This document shows positions 1 through 6,412 of a stretch of 9,694 nucleotides of DNA, piece by piece (position 1 is the stretch's first letter; the number at the start of each line of letters is the position of its first letter). The notes beneath the pieces were generated by a model. That model was not told where the DNA came from, made no database searches, and saw only the letters and a program-made list of their open reading frames with translations. The DNA comes from Clostridiales bacterium (GTDB lineage: Bacteria; Bacillota; Clostridia; Lachnospirales; Cellulosilyticaceae): positions 1 through 9,694 of the forward strand of contig DYCF01000074.1 of NCBI GenBank assembly GCA_019418225.1. The letters run 5' to 3'. The position numbers and the translations under genes are program-made.

Positions 1-152
1 TCATTAGATTTTTTAGGGGCTTTGAACTTCTCGTTCACAAAGTACATCTTACCTTTACATGTGGGACAGGTTTTATTGGTGTTAAACAACTCGTAGTTTG
101 TGCCCTCCGACAAGGAGATCCTACAATTGATACATATGTTTTTATAGCCCAT
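1..152 (-). CDS. Small zinc-ribbon protein, C-terminus cut by window edge
   Basis: An open frame starts at the ATG at 152-150 and is still open at base 1, giving at least 50 residues. The visible protein begins MGYKNICINCRISL and has two CxxC pairs: Cys7/Cys10 and a second CPTC pair at about residues 34-37. This spacing is that of a zinc ribbon, so a structural zinc site is likely. A GGGAG Shine-Dalgarno match lies about 9 bases before the ATG, which supports this start. The gene follows the 169-residue gene after a 53-base gap on the same strand and could be co-transcribed with it. No signal peptide or membrane segment is visible. The full length and function are unknown; zinc ribbons of this size occur in regulators, nucleic-acid-binding proteins and many uncharacterised proteins. 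Confidence 0.6.
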   Translation of the reverse strand, partial: MGYKNICINCRISLSEGTNYELFNTNKTCPTCKGKMYFVNEKFKAPKKSN

Positions 153-205
153 CGTTACTATCTCCCATTGGATTTATGTATATAGATTTATTATATTTAA
201 ATATT

Positions 206-715
206 TTAGCTAAAAACACCTTTATAAAATGCTATCATATCTTTTGCATATTTCACGGCCCGAGGAATACCTATTCTTTTATAATAGTCAGCTAATATTT
301 CTTGATGATTCTTCAGAAGATCAAATTCAATTATATACAAACCAACACTCGTTATAGAATATTTTCCTATTTCAATTGTAGTTGATTTATCATCTTCAGA
401 TATTTCCTCACCTATAGGAAACTCACCATCAGGATACGCCTCAATAGTAACATCGCTATATTGCCAAAACTTCTTACTCCAAATGATAATATCTTTTCGA
501 TATTCTTCTATCATTTGCTTGTAAAACTGTACCATCTCTTTATCTGAAAGCACCTTACAATTAAACCCTTCTAATAAGAATTGTCTTTGTTTCAATCGAT
601 TTTTTACTTCTTCTATTCCAACACTCTGTAGGTCTTGATTAAAGTTATCGACACCTAGTTCTTTTAGAATATCTAAATATATGTCACTATCTAAAAATTC
701 TTTTATAGTCTCCAT
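206..715 (-). CDS. Hypothetical cytosolic protein, 169 aa
   Basis: A complete 169-residue reading frame starts METIKEFLDSD and ends KGVFS. It has an AAGGA ribosome binding site at 729-725, 9 bases before the ATG. I do not recognise the family. The protein is acidic and soluble-looking, with no signal peptide or membrane helix. The first 80 residues look mainly helical and charged; residues about 90-130 look beta-rich (VTIEAYPDGEFPIGEE, TTIEIGKYSITSVGLYIIEF), followed by a helical end. Its ATG lies inside the last codons of the frameshifted EF-Tu-like gene (stop at 705-703), so the two were probably translationally coupled in one transcript. It could be an accessory or immunity-type protein, but nothing in the sequence shows that. 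Confidence 0.75.
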   Translation of the reverse strand: METIKEFLDSDIYLDILKELGVDNFNQDLQSVGIEEVKNRLKQRQFLLEGFNCKVLSDKEMVQFYKQMIEEYRKDIIIWSKKFWQYSDVTIEAYPDGEFPIGEEISEDDKSTTIEIGKYSITSVGLYIIEFDLLKNHQEILADYYKRIGIPRAVKYAKDMIAFYKGVFS

Positions 716-998
716 ACCCTTATTTCCTTAACAATATTGCCACCTTTCATAATAAGAAACTCTATACCTGCTTGTAGAGCCGCATAATCTACAGTTTCAT
801 AAAGTAGCAACGCATTAGCTCCTATTTATTTTTAAAGATAACTTCCTCACCTTCAATAAAATTTACACCTAACAACTGATCAAAGCCCTTTATAACAAAA
901 TGAGGGCAATACTTCCCATTATTCAGATTCGGTGGAGTTTTCCTCTTCTTGCTGTAGAAAGTAACTGTACAGCAAATAGTAAAATCTAAATCGCTCAT
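703..998 (-). pseudogene. EF-Tu-like beta-barrel domain protein, broken by a one-base frameshift
   Basis: Two adjacent frames encode two halves of one small domain. The first runs from the ATG at 998-996 (MSDLDFTICC) through PHFVIKG and LLGVNFIEGEE to a TAG at 824-822. The second continues in another frame as GANALLLYETVDYAALQAG, then EFLIMKGGNIV, to a TAA at 705-703. Adding one A to the AAA at 827-825 joins them as FKNK-I-GANA and gives an uninterrupted 98-residue protein. The joined order (RPHFVV-like, EYLGV-like, VDYSAL-like, EF.I.EGG.VV-like) is the pattern of small stand-alone proteins resembling the C-terminal barrels of elongation factor Tu, known from family memory. An AAGG lies 6 bases before the ATG; a TTG at 1013 is an alternative start. 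The -1 frame holds a TAA just before the junction, so programmed slippage is unlikely. A read error in the A-run is the main alternative to a true mutation. Confidence 0.72.
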
Positions 999-1080
999 TT
1001 TAGACCTTATCAACTACATATACCATATCTCCTTTAAAGTATATATTCATTATACAGTGTAGAGGACGCACTTTGATCTA

Positions 1081-1310
1081 CAACCAACCTTGTAATACAG
1101 CTCGTCCCCATTTATAGGTCTCCGTAATGACCTCAAACTCACCTTCACTATATTTCTGCTGATACTGAGGTAACTCAATCCTTTTTTGGGACCCTCGCAA
1201 CATGGAGAGAATCTTTTGGATACTCGCAAAAAGATTTTGTTATTTTCAGTACCTCGTTATGAATCCAACAAGACTAGAGGCTAATTCACAATTAGTTCGA
1301 GTTTATTTTG
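1081..1310 (-). pseudogene. Degraded remnant of an unrecognised gene
   Basis: No single long frame spans this stretch, but protein-like fragments follow each other in changing frames on the minus strand. About 1310-1240 reads ELASSLVGFI; about 1262-1185 reads HNEVLKITKSFCEYPKDS and then LHVARVPKK; about 1185-1083 reads RIELPQYQQKYSEG, then EFEVITETYKWGRAVLQGWL, and stops at 1083-1081. Removing one A from the A6 run (plus-strand T6 at 1182-1187) would join the last two pieces. No start codon with a ribosome binding site precedes the fragments. I read this as the 3' remains of a lost gene of unknown family. The frame-patchwork argument is inference; the last 41 codons (ATG at 1203-1201) could instead be a tiny ORF, but no Shine-Dalgarno supports it. 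Confidence 0.4.
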
Positions 1311-1328
1311 TTCATTAATAATTCTATT

Positions 1329-1357
1329 CTTATACTATTTTATCATGTATTTCACAA
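1329..1357 (-). promoter_or_regulatory. Sigma-A type promoter candidate for the 3-gene remnant cassette
   Basis: On the minus strand a TTGTGA box (1357-1352) is separated by 17 bases from TATAAG (1334-1329). This matches 4 of 6 and 5 of 6 consensus positions with ideal spacing. It lies just past the terminator of the upstream unit and would start transcription near 1322, giving a roughly 320-base leader through the degraded gene before the EF-Tu-like frame. That long leader suggests the original first gene of this transcript has decayed. Confidence 0.5.
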
Positions 1358-1398
1358 TGCTAATGGATCGTTTATAGACTGAAAATCATACATAAAAC

Positions 1399-1446
1399 AA
1401 AAAAGCACATAATAAAACGCTTTTACACGTTTAAAATCATGTGCTT
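1399..1446 (-). terminator. Rho-independent terminator after the PEP-synthase-like gene
   Basis: Read on the minus strand, AAGCACAT (1446-1439) pairs with ATGTGCTT (1410-1403). An inner AAACG/CGTTT pairing extends the stem, and a run of six T (plus-strand A at 1399-1404) follows. It sits about 50 bases beyond the stop of the 465-residue gene and closes the two-gene HD unit. Confidence 0.75.
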
Positions 1447-1496
1447 CATTTTATCAAAGACTAATAGGTTTGACTTATTATAAGACTAAAAGTATA

Positions 1497-2894
1497 TTAC
1501 TTTTTACTTATTTTGCTAATAAATGATGGTATATTTGCATGTCTTAGAACATCACCAAAATGGCTAGTAAGACCTACATCCCCAATTAATTCAATACCAA
1601 TATTACTGTCTTTAAGGCCCTTAATTTTAGATCTCAATTTTTCTAAACCATCTTCTACAAAAAACTTTTCATACTTAGCTGGTTCACCCGCAACAATTGT
1701 AGTTCCAAGTCCCTTCTCTTTAATCTGATTCAACTGTACTAACCAAATTTTAGTACCATCAAACACCCATTCAATCGAGACATCACCTAAAAGATAATGA
1801 TATTTACGAATTTCATTTAATACTGCTTTTAATTTTACTAATACACTATCAGGCAGAGAATCTAAATAATCTGTGCCAACCATGAAATTATCGCCTTTTC
1901 CAGCAACACCTTCTATAACATCATTAGCCTGATTCTCACTTACAATAGCTCCACCTGAATAAAATGCCTCAACTGCACTTTGACTTAAAACAGAAGCAAT
2001 GTTAATTTCCTTCTCCCCTTTAAGTTCTTCTTTCTGCATTAAGATAAATGGATCAGTCCATTTGTCTCCAGTATAATACTTACCTGGCTCTTTAACGATT
2101 GGAGCAGTACGTATCCACTTTTCCCTTAGTCCGGTTTCTCGACCAAAAGAAAATGGGGGAACATTTCTAGAAATAACCATTGTATATGGGATATTAAATC
2201 CTAAATAATCAGCTATAATCAAACCAAAAGGCTTATCACCAATAAAGCGTGAAAACTTATTCGGCCATTTTATTTTTATATCATACTCATAATCTGTAAA
2301 TTTTTCGTATTCCCAAATAATCGTATGACTCTTACGAAGGCCTTCTCTATGAGGATGTAAGCTAAATTCAACTCTATAACTTTCATCAAAATCACACTCA
2401 GGTGCAAAACCATATACTGTTTTCAATACATACATTCCCATATTTTTTTCTAAAAAACAAATATCAGGTTTTTCGACACACTTAGGTGTATCATTTGGAG
2501 CAAATTCAATAATGTTTCCTAAAATAACCCCTGAAACACCACCATCATTTACATCTATAGTCTCATTAATTATAGAATATTTGTTTTCATTACAATTCTT
2601 TTGAATTACATTGAGTATTTCATCAATCTCATTCGCTTGTTTTCCATAAACAAGACTATGACCTTTCATTGACTCTATACTAAAACTTCTAATATTAACA
2701 GACTTAGAATTAGATGTTTCAATCAGATCAAGAATACATTCTTTTAATTTTAAATCATCTTTATATATATAATCTGTGTCAATCTTTATATATCGAATAC
2801 TCATATCAGGAGCAATACTAATATATCTGGCTATATTACACCCCATATGCTCATACATAAAAGATAACTTATCATCTTTTAATAAATTCACCAT
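1497..2894 (-). CDS. PEP-synthase/PPDK-like ATP-grasp and phosphohistidine protein
   Basis: The 465-residue protein shows scattered marks of the PEP synthase/pyruvate phosphate dikinase family. Residues 66-80 (VNIRSFSIESMKGHS) resemble the nucleotide-binding start; 117-131 (DGGVSGVILGNIIEF) resemble the SGV strand. A second similar set follows: SGGAIVSE at 313-320, GVAGKGDNFMVGTD at 329-342, and VSIEWVFDGTKIWLVQLNQ at 372-390, matching the E...Q metal-binding strands. Residues 439-459 (DVGLTSHFGDVLRHANIPSF) match the TSH-His swivelling motif, with His445 in the phosphoryl-carrier position. In the family, ATP phosphorylates this histidine, which passes the phosphate on. There is no room for the PEP/pyruvate TIM barrel, so the acceptor is unknown; rifampin phosphotransferases are another barrel-less relative. 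The start ATG has a weak AAGAGAG site and lies 9 bases after the HD gene stop, so co-translation is likely. The family call is from motifs only. Confidence 0.72.
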   Translation of the reverse strand: MVNLLKDDKLSFMYEHMGCNIARYISIAPDMSIRYIKIDTDYIYKDDLKLKECILDLIETSNSKSVNIRSFSIESMKGHSLVYGKQANEIDEILNVIQKNCNENKYSIINETIDVNDGGVSGVILGNIIEFAPNDTPKCVEKPDICFLEKNMGMYVLKTVYGFAPECDFDESYRVEFSLHPHREGLRKSHTIIWEYEKFTDYEYDIKIKWPNKFSRFIGDKPFGLIIADYLGFNIPYTMVISRNVPPFSFGRETGLREKWIRTAPIVKEPGKYYTGDKWTDPFILMQKEELKGEKEINIASVLSQSAVEAFYSGGAIVSENQANDVIEGVAGKGDNFMVGTDYLDSLPDSVLVKLKAVLNEIRKYHYLLGDVSIEWVFDGTKIWLVQLNQIKEKGLGTTIVAGEPAKYEKFFVEDGLEKLRSKIKGLKDSNIGIELIGDVGLTSHFGDVLRHANIPSFISKISKK

Positions 2895-2903
2895 AACGCT
2901 CTC

Positions 2904-4358
2904 TTATAAATTAAACTCCACACTACTTCCTATCAAATTTCGATACATACCCTCAGCATATGAATCTGACATTGTAGCAATATAACTAGCAACTTTTCTA
3001 GAAATAATATCATTTTTAATAGAATTATAGCAATCTTTAATACAAGGGTCTTTATTGTCTTTAATAGCCTTATCCAAATGTGACACACTATTTTCAGTAG
3101 CTGGTAAACCTTTATAGATTTTATCTAAACACTTATGTTTATCAAGATTAGCTATAATTGCGGTATCAACTTCATTTCTAAGCTCTAGAGGCATAAGCTT
3201 ATAATTCTTGGTTAATTTTTCAAAAAGCCACTCTACAATATATTCTGCTTTTGCATCGCTTTTTTGAACTTCAGGACTAAATATATAATATTGATCTAAG
3301 AACTTTCTTAATGAGTAATATTCATTTCTATAAGTATCATCAAAATTTATAAATAAGCCATTAAGATACTTCTTATTCTGACTATCGGTTTCATTATTCG
3401 TACTTTTCATTTTAGTTTTATCTCTAACATGACTCTGGTTGAAATTTCCGGTCTCAGCAATAGCAGAATTAATATTTTCTGCACTTGCCTTTATCAATTT
3501 ACTTATTATATTCCTGATCAAATCTCTTGACTCATATTCTCTTAATGATTTAATTTCTTTGCCAATTAAATTACTTAATAGTTTGCATAGTTTTTCTTCT
3601 ATAGTATTATCATTTTTCTTCAAATTAATATATGCGGTACATCTTAAAAAATCTTCCAAATCATGAGTTATATATGCAATTTTATCTGCCCAGACAACCA
3701 CCTGTGCCTCCAATGTTGTAGGGAATTCATTTAACCACTCATTTATCTTTACATGATTATCAAACTTAATTCCATTATATGAAGGTTCTTTTAAATAACA
3801 TAATTGCTTTTCAGCTTTTGTTTTATCTATGTCAAACATATCTGAATCATGTAACAAGATTCCTTCATATATTACTGATTCAATTTTAGAGCCATATTTT
3901 TCCCATAAATATCTAATACTTTGAATTGGATGATGAAATCCGCCATTTTCCTCTAACAATTCATTTAGCTTCCGTTCAGCAGCATGTCCAAATGGTGTAT
4001 GCCCAACATCATGACCTAAAGCTATAGCTGATACCAAATCAACATTAAGCCGAAGAGCATTAGCTATACTTATAGCAATCTGTTCAACTTCTAATGTATG
4101 TGTAAGTCTGGTTCTGTGATCCCCCTCAACCATAGCAGAAATTACCTGAGTCTTATCCTGCAACCTCCGAAATCCACCAGTATATAATATTTTATCCCGT
4201 TGTCTTCTTAAGGATGTGCGATAAGTTTCATCATCTTCTTTACTTTTCTTCGTCACAGCCTTTTTATAACCATATGATGCAATATGCTTATTAAACTGCT
4301 CTTCCAAATCATAACTCTCTAATGGAAGATTTTTTTTAGTTTCAGACTTTGTTTCCAT
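2904..4358 (-). CDS. HD-domain dNTP triphosphohydrolase-like protein (dGTPase family)
   Basis: This 484-residue cytosolic protein belongs to the dGTPase branch of HD metal phosphohydrolases, which cleave dNTPs to nucleosides plus triphosphate. Numbering from the ATG at 4358: FRRLQDKTQV at 63-72, RTRLTHTLEVEQIA with His87, GHDVGHTPFGHAAE with His116-Asp117, His120, His125 and Glu128, and ADKIAYITHDLED with Asp225, His232 and Asp233. These are the metal and substrate residues of the family in order. The C-terminal SYIATMSDSYAEGMYRNLIG is also typical. The length is at the upper end for the family. A GTG at 4370 would add four residues, but a GGGGG stretch 5 bases before the ATG and the -10 candidate at 4381-4376 favour the ATG. 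It is the first gene of a two-gene unit with the PEP-synthase-like gene. Bacterial dGTPases of this class can starve phages of dNTPs; a role in defence here is inference from family and neighbourhood. Confidence 0.88.
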   Translation of the reverse strand: METKSETKKNLPLESYDLEEQFNKHIASYGYKKAVTKKSKEDDETYRTSLRRQRDKILYTGGFRRLQDKTQVISAMVEGDHRTRLTHTLEVEQIAISIANALRLNVDLVSAIALGHDVGHTPFGHAAERKLNELLEENGGFHHPIQSIRYLWEKYGSKIESVIYEGILLHDSDMFDIDKTKAEKQLCYLKEPSYNGIKFDNHVKINEWLNEFPTTLEAQVVVWADKIAYITHDLEDFLRCTAYINLKKNDNTIEEKLCKLLSNLIGKEIKSLREYESRDLIRNIISKLIKASAENINSAIAETGNFNQSHVRDKTKMKSTNNETDSQNKKYLNGLFINFDDTYRNEYYSLRKFLDQYYIFSPEVQKSDAKAEYIVEWLFEKLTKNYKLMPLELRNEVDTAIIANLDKHKCLDKIYKGLPATENSVSHLDKAIKDNKDPCIKDCYNSIKNDIISRKVASYIATMSDSYAEGMYRNLIGSSVEFNL

Positions 4359-4375
4359 GTCAGCCCCCACACATA

Positions 4376-4381
4376 ATTATA
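4376..4381 (-). promoter_or_regulatory. -10 box candidate for the HD two-gene unit
   Basis: A perfect TATAAT on the minus strand lies 17 bases before the ATG at 4358. It would put the transcript start near 4369, leaving an 11-base leader that includes the GGGGG ribosome-binding stretch. No good -35 box sits at the right distance, only T-rich sequence. A rival pair is TTGCTC about 4413 with TAATAT about 4391. Confidence 0.35.
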
Positions 4382-4567
4382 CAAACATATTATCTATATA
4401 AAAATTTTGAGCAATTACTCTTATAAATACATTTTATTACTTTTTTTTTATAAAGCAACTATTCTGTTAATAACTAGTATTTCTATAAAACTATTTAACC
4501 TATTTAAATTTATTCACCATATAAATATCATAACTTATAAGACATAATTAACTTAATCAAATAAAAG

Positions 4568-4602
4568 TAGAGCCTTATAAGTTAAATATTTATAAGACTC
4601 TA
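4568..4602 (-). terminator. Terminator hairpin after the hsdR-GIY-YIG-dinD unit
   Basis: Bases 4568-4580 and 4590-4602 form a 13-pair stem with a single C-A mismatch and a 9-base loop. On the minus strand the stem is followed by ACTTTTATTTG, a moderately T-rich tail. It lies about 200 bases past the dinD stop and before the HD gene promoter. It could work weakly in the plus direction too, although the plus-side tail is poor in T. Confidence 0.6.
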
Positions 4603-4683
4603 AATTCTGTATTAAATTAAGTTTTATTCCCACACAATAATTACCATAGCATATCTACTTCTTATTTCGTATAATAGTATCCG

Positions 4684-4740
4684 TTTTATTTCTATTTTTG
4701 AGTGTTTTTATGCCTGTTTTTTATAGTTTTTGAGTTTTTT
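4684..4740. other. Helically phased T-tracts (predicted DNA bend)
   Basis: Six runs of four to six T on the plus strand are centred at about 4685.5, 4697, 4707, 4719.5, 4729 and 4737.5. The mean step is 10.4 bases, close to one helical turn. A-tracts in this phase are known to bend DNA. No gene covers the stretch. Confidence 0.55.
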
Positions 4741-4769
4741 AGTATCAAAACAGTATCAATAGTGATACT
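4741..4769. repeat. AGTATCA direct and inverted repeats
   Basis: AGTATCA occurs at 4741-4747 and 4752-4758, and its reverse complement TGATACT at 4763-4769. The last two make a perfect 7-base inverted repeat around a 4-base ATAG centre. A separate palindrome, GGTAATTTACC, lies at 4778-4788. These could be protein-binding sites; on RNA the 7-base arms could also form a weak hairpin after dinD. Confidence 0.5.
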
Positions 4770-4800
4770 ACAGTAACGGTAATTTACCTAATAAAACACG

Positions 4801-5661
4801 TCATTCATCCAACATCAATTTGCCTTTCTTGGCTTTATCCTTTAGACGCTTCATCTGCTCTTTTTCTATCTGTTGAATACTTTTCTCCGGAACAGGCAAA
4901 TCTTCCGGCATAGTGCCACCAATTTTTTCAATAGCACTTCTAACTTCTTTTCCTACTGAGTAATGAACCTTTGTTGCAGCTTCTGCACCTTCAACTTTGT
5001 CTTTCCTTAGCTTTTCTTCGGTCTGTGAAATTCTAAATAAATTAGCAATGAGTTCGGTACTTCCCATATAATCCAGAATTTTTTGTCTTGCGGTTAAGCC
5101 TTTTCTGTCATGTATATCTTCTACATCTAACCCACCATACAATCCCATGTACCCTGCATTCTGAAATATAGCAAATTCTTCATTTGTGATAACTCCTGCA
5201 TCATGTGCTGTTTCCACCAAAAGCTGATTCCATTGTTTAATATCTCCACGAACAACAAGCCTTCTTCTGTCTTCATCAAGCTGATTAAAATGATCTGCTA
5301 TTTCTTGGCGATATGTTTGTATAGCAAAATATGTTTGTCCAAGTGCAATAACCTCTTTTCTCGGATCACCGTTTTGCACAATCAAATAGCAAGCATATCT
5401 CGTAAGTTCATAATCTTTTATAGACTTGCTTGTAGCACCTGCTTCCACGATTTTGCTGACCTCAGCAAAATCGTATGCTACTTCATGACCGCTGTTCTCA
5501 CAAGCAATCATAGCTCTATCAATGACTTTTTTAAAGTTTCGCCATTGAGAATAATCAAGTACACCAGCCAGTTCTCTTGCACTCCAATACTCGCTTCCGT
5601 CTTTCCGAACATATTTTATATCTTCAAATTTTTTATATTCTGTTGCTTTTAAATTTGACAT
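4801..5661 (-). CDS. dinD: DNA-damage-inducible protein D (DinD) homologue
   Basis: The 286-residue protein matches the DinD family over its length. The N-terminal half carries YWSARELAGVLDYSQWRNF (about 25-43), VIDRAMIACENSG, YELTRYACYLIVQNGDP (about 84-100) and GQTYFAIQTYRQEI (about 107-120), a BRO-N-like core seen in phage and DinD proteins. The rest includes GLTARQKILDYMGSTELIANLFRISQTEEKL and a lysine-rich, probably coiled tail. E. coli DinD is induced by DNA damage and is reported to inhibit RecA filaments and strand exchange; whether this homologue does so is inference. The ATG at 5661 has AGAAGG 5 bases before it; an in-frame GTG at 5667 is less likely. It follows the GIY-YIG gene by 38 bases and is the last gene of the hsdR unit. 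DinD homologues often accompany type I restriction loci. No clear SOS box was seen directly upstream. Confidence 0.88.
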   Translation of the reverse strand: MSNLKATEYKKFEDIKYVRKDGSEYWSARELAGVLDYSQWRNFKKVIDRAMIACENSGHEVAYDFAEVSKIVEAGATSKSIKDYELTRYACYLIVQNGDPRKEVIALGQTYFAIQTYRQEIADHFNQLDEDRRRLVVRGDIKQWNQLLVETAHDAGVITNEEFAIFQNAGYMGLYGGLDVEDIHDRKGLTARQKILDYMGSTELIANLFRISQTEEKLRKDKVEGAEAATKVHYSVGKEVRSAIEKIGGTMPEDLPVPEKSIQQIEKEQMKRLKDKAKKGKLMLDE

Positions 5662-5699
5662 AAGCACCTTCTCGTTATTTTTATAATAGCTAACTTATA

Positions 5700-6380
5700 T
5701 CAACTATTTTCTTTATCTCTATATTTTTCAATAGAATTCCCCTGTAAATCTTTCCATTCTAGCCATCCATTATTGGGCTTTCCAATAACTATCCAACCGG
5801 CACTCGATGGAGTCATACATACAATATCTTCTTGTAATATATTATCTTTTATTTTTGCATTCCTTCTGATAACTGGGATATATCCTTTACCGGTTTTGCC
5901 ACAAAGACTTCCTTTTAACACTTTAAATACTCCGTCCTTAACGGTAGCTTTCCCATTTACTTTTCCAAAACCTTTTATACTACGATTTAATACATAATCA
6001 CCATCCGGAATAAATCCTACATCAGATTTAAGTTTAATCTCTTCTGTAGATTCCTTGAACACTTCTTTTTTACTTTTATCCTTAGGATAAATTTGTTTGC
6101 CATCTAAAGAAGCTAATAAGGATTTAGCAATCTCTATGTCTAATGCAAACAACTCAGTACCGGCAATTTTACTTTTACTAAAGATATCATGGATAAGTTT
6201 TTCTTTGTCATCATATCCATCTACTTCTATAGCAAACTCCCTTTTTAACCCTGTAATATTGGCATATCCATTACTTTCTAAAACCCTCATTCTTTTTTCA
6301 AATTGGTCATTTCTAGTTTTGCCAATTTTGATAAGACCAGAAACAACTGTAGTCATTAAATATATTATTCCTTTTGCCAT
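5700..6380 (-). CDS. GIY-YIG (T5orf172/MUG113-type) protein with DUF4357 C-terminus
   Basis: The protein is 226 residues from the ATG at 6380. Residues about 4-92 look like a GIY-YIG fold of the T5orf172/MUG113 kind: IIYLMTTVVSGLIKIGKT with Tyr7, Arg30, then EKLIHDIFSKSKIAGTELF with Glu60 and His64. Residues about 128-220 match DUF4357: VFKVLKGSLCG, then TPSSAGWIVIGKPNNGWLEWKD. DUF4357 is a small domain often found on nucleases and restriction-associated proteins. GIY-YIG proteins usually cut DNA with one metal ion; whether this variant is catalytic is uncertain. The frame opens at an ATG at 6404, but AAAGGA 7 bases before the internal ATG at 6380 makes MAKGIIYL the likely start. It lies 32 bases after the hsdR stop and before dinD, so it is probably co-transcribed with both. 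Confidence 0.8.
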   Translation of the reverse strand: MAKGIIYLMTTVVSGLIKIGKTRNDQFEKRMRVLESNGYANITGLKREFAIEVDGYDDKEKLIHDIFSKSKIAGTELFALDIEIAKSLLASLDGKQIYPKDKSKKEVFKESTEEIKLKSDVGFIPDGDYVLNRSIKGFGKVNGKATVKDGVFKVLKGSLCGKTGKGYIPVIRRNAKIKDNILQEDIVCMTPSSAGWIVIGKPNNGWLEWKDLQGNSIEKYRDKENS

Positions 6381-6412
6381 ATATTTATCCTTTCGCTCTT
6401 CCATAGATCACA

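Larger units (their letters stand above)
4371..4800. other. 430-base non-coding spacer between dinD and the HD gene
   Basis: No frame with protein-like composition and a ribosome binding site is seen on either strand. From high to low coordinates the spacer holds AGTATCA repeats and a palindrome next to the dinD stop, a block of phased T-tracts, the hairpin at 4568-4602, a very AT-rich stretch with a T9 run at 4441-4449, and the promoter candidate for the HD gene. Confidence 0.7.

Noticed and set aside
703..810. A separate 35-residue ORF starting at TTG 810 with AGGAG 8 bases upstream
   Set aside because: The apparent ribosome binding site is convincing, but the protein continues the EF-Tu-like domain of the preceding frame exactly where it breaks off, so a one-base frameshift explains it better.
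815..830. Programmed -1 ribosomal frameshift in the EF-Tu-like gene
   Set aside because: There is no X XXY YYZ slippery heptamer in the right phase, and the -1 frame contains a TAA immediately before the junction.
1000..1050. A 16-residue ORF (MNIYFKGDMVYVVDKV) ending just before the EF-Tu-like start
   Set aside because: It has no ribosome binding site of its own and no recognisable content; the upstream frame is stopped at 1080.
1403..1446. CRISPR repeat or mobile-element inverted repeat
   Set aside because: The inverted pair occurs once, sits just after a gene and is followed by a T run, so a terminator is the simpler reading. No CRISPR array or transposase was seen in the window.
4471..4560. 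Promoters and tiny ORFs in the AT-rich spacer
   Set aside because: TATAAT-like strings are numerous by composition alone and none has a matching -35 and downstream gene.
5203..5652. 149-residue open frame on the plus strand
   Set aside because: It lies entirely inside dinD on the opposite strand, is Cys/Phe/Ile-rich as expected of an antisense shadow, and has no supporting start signal.
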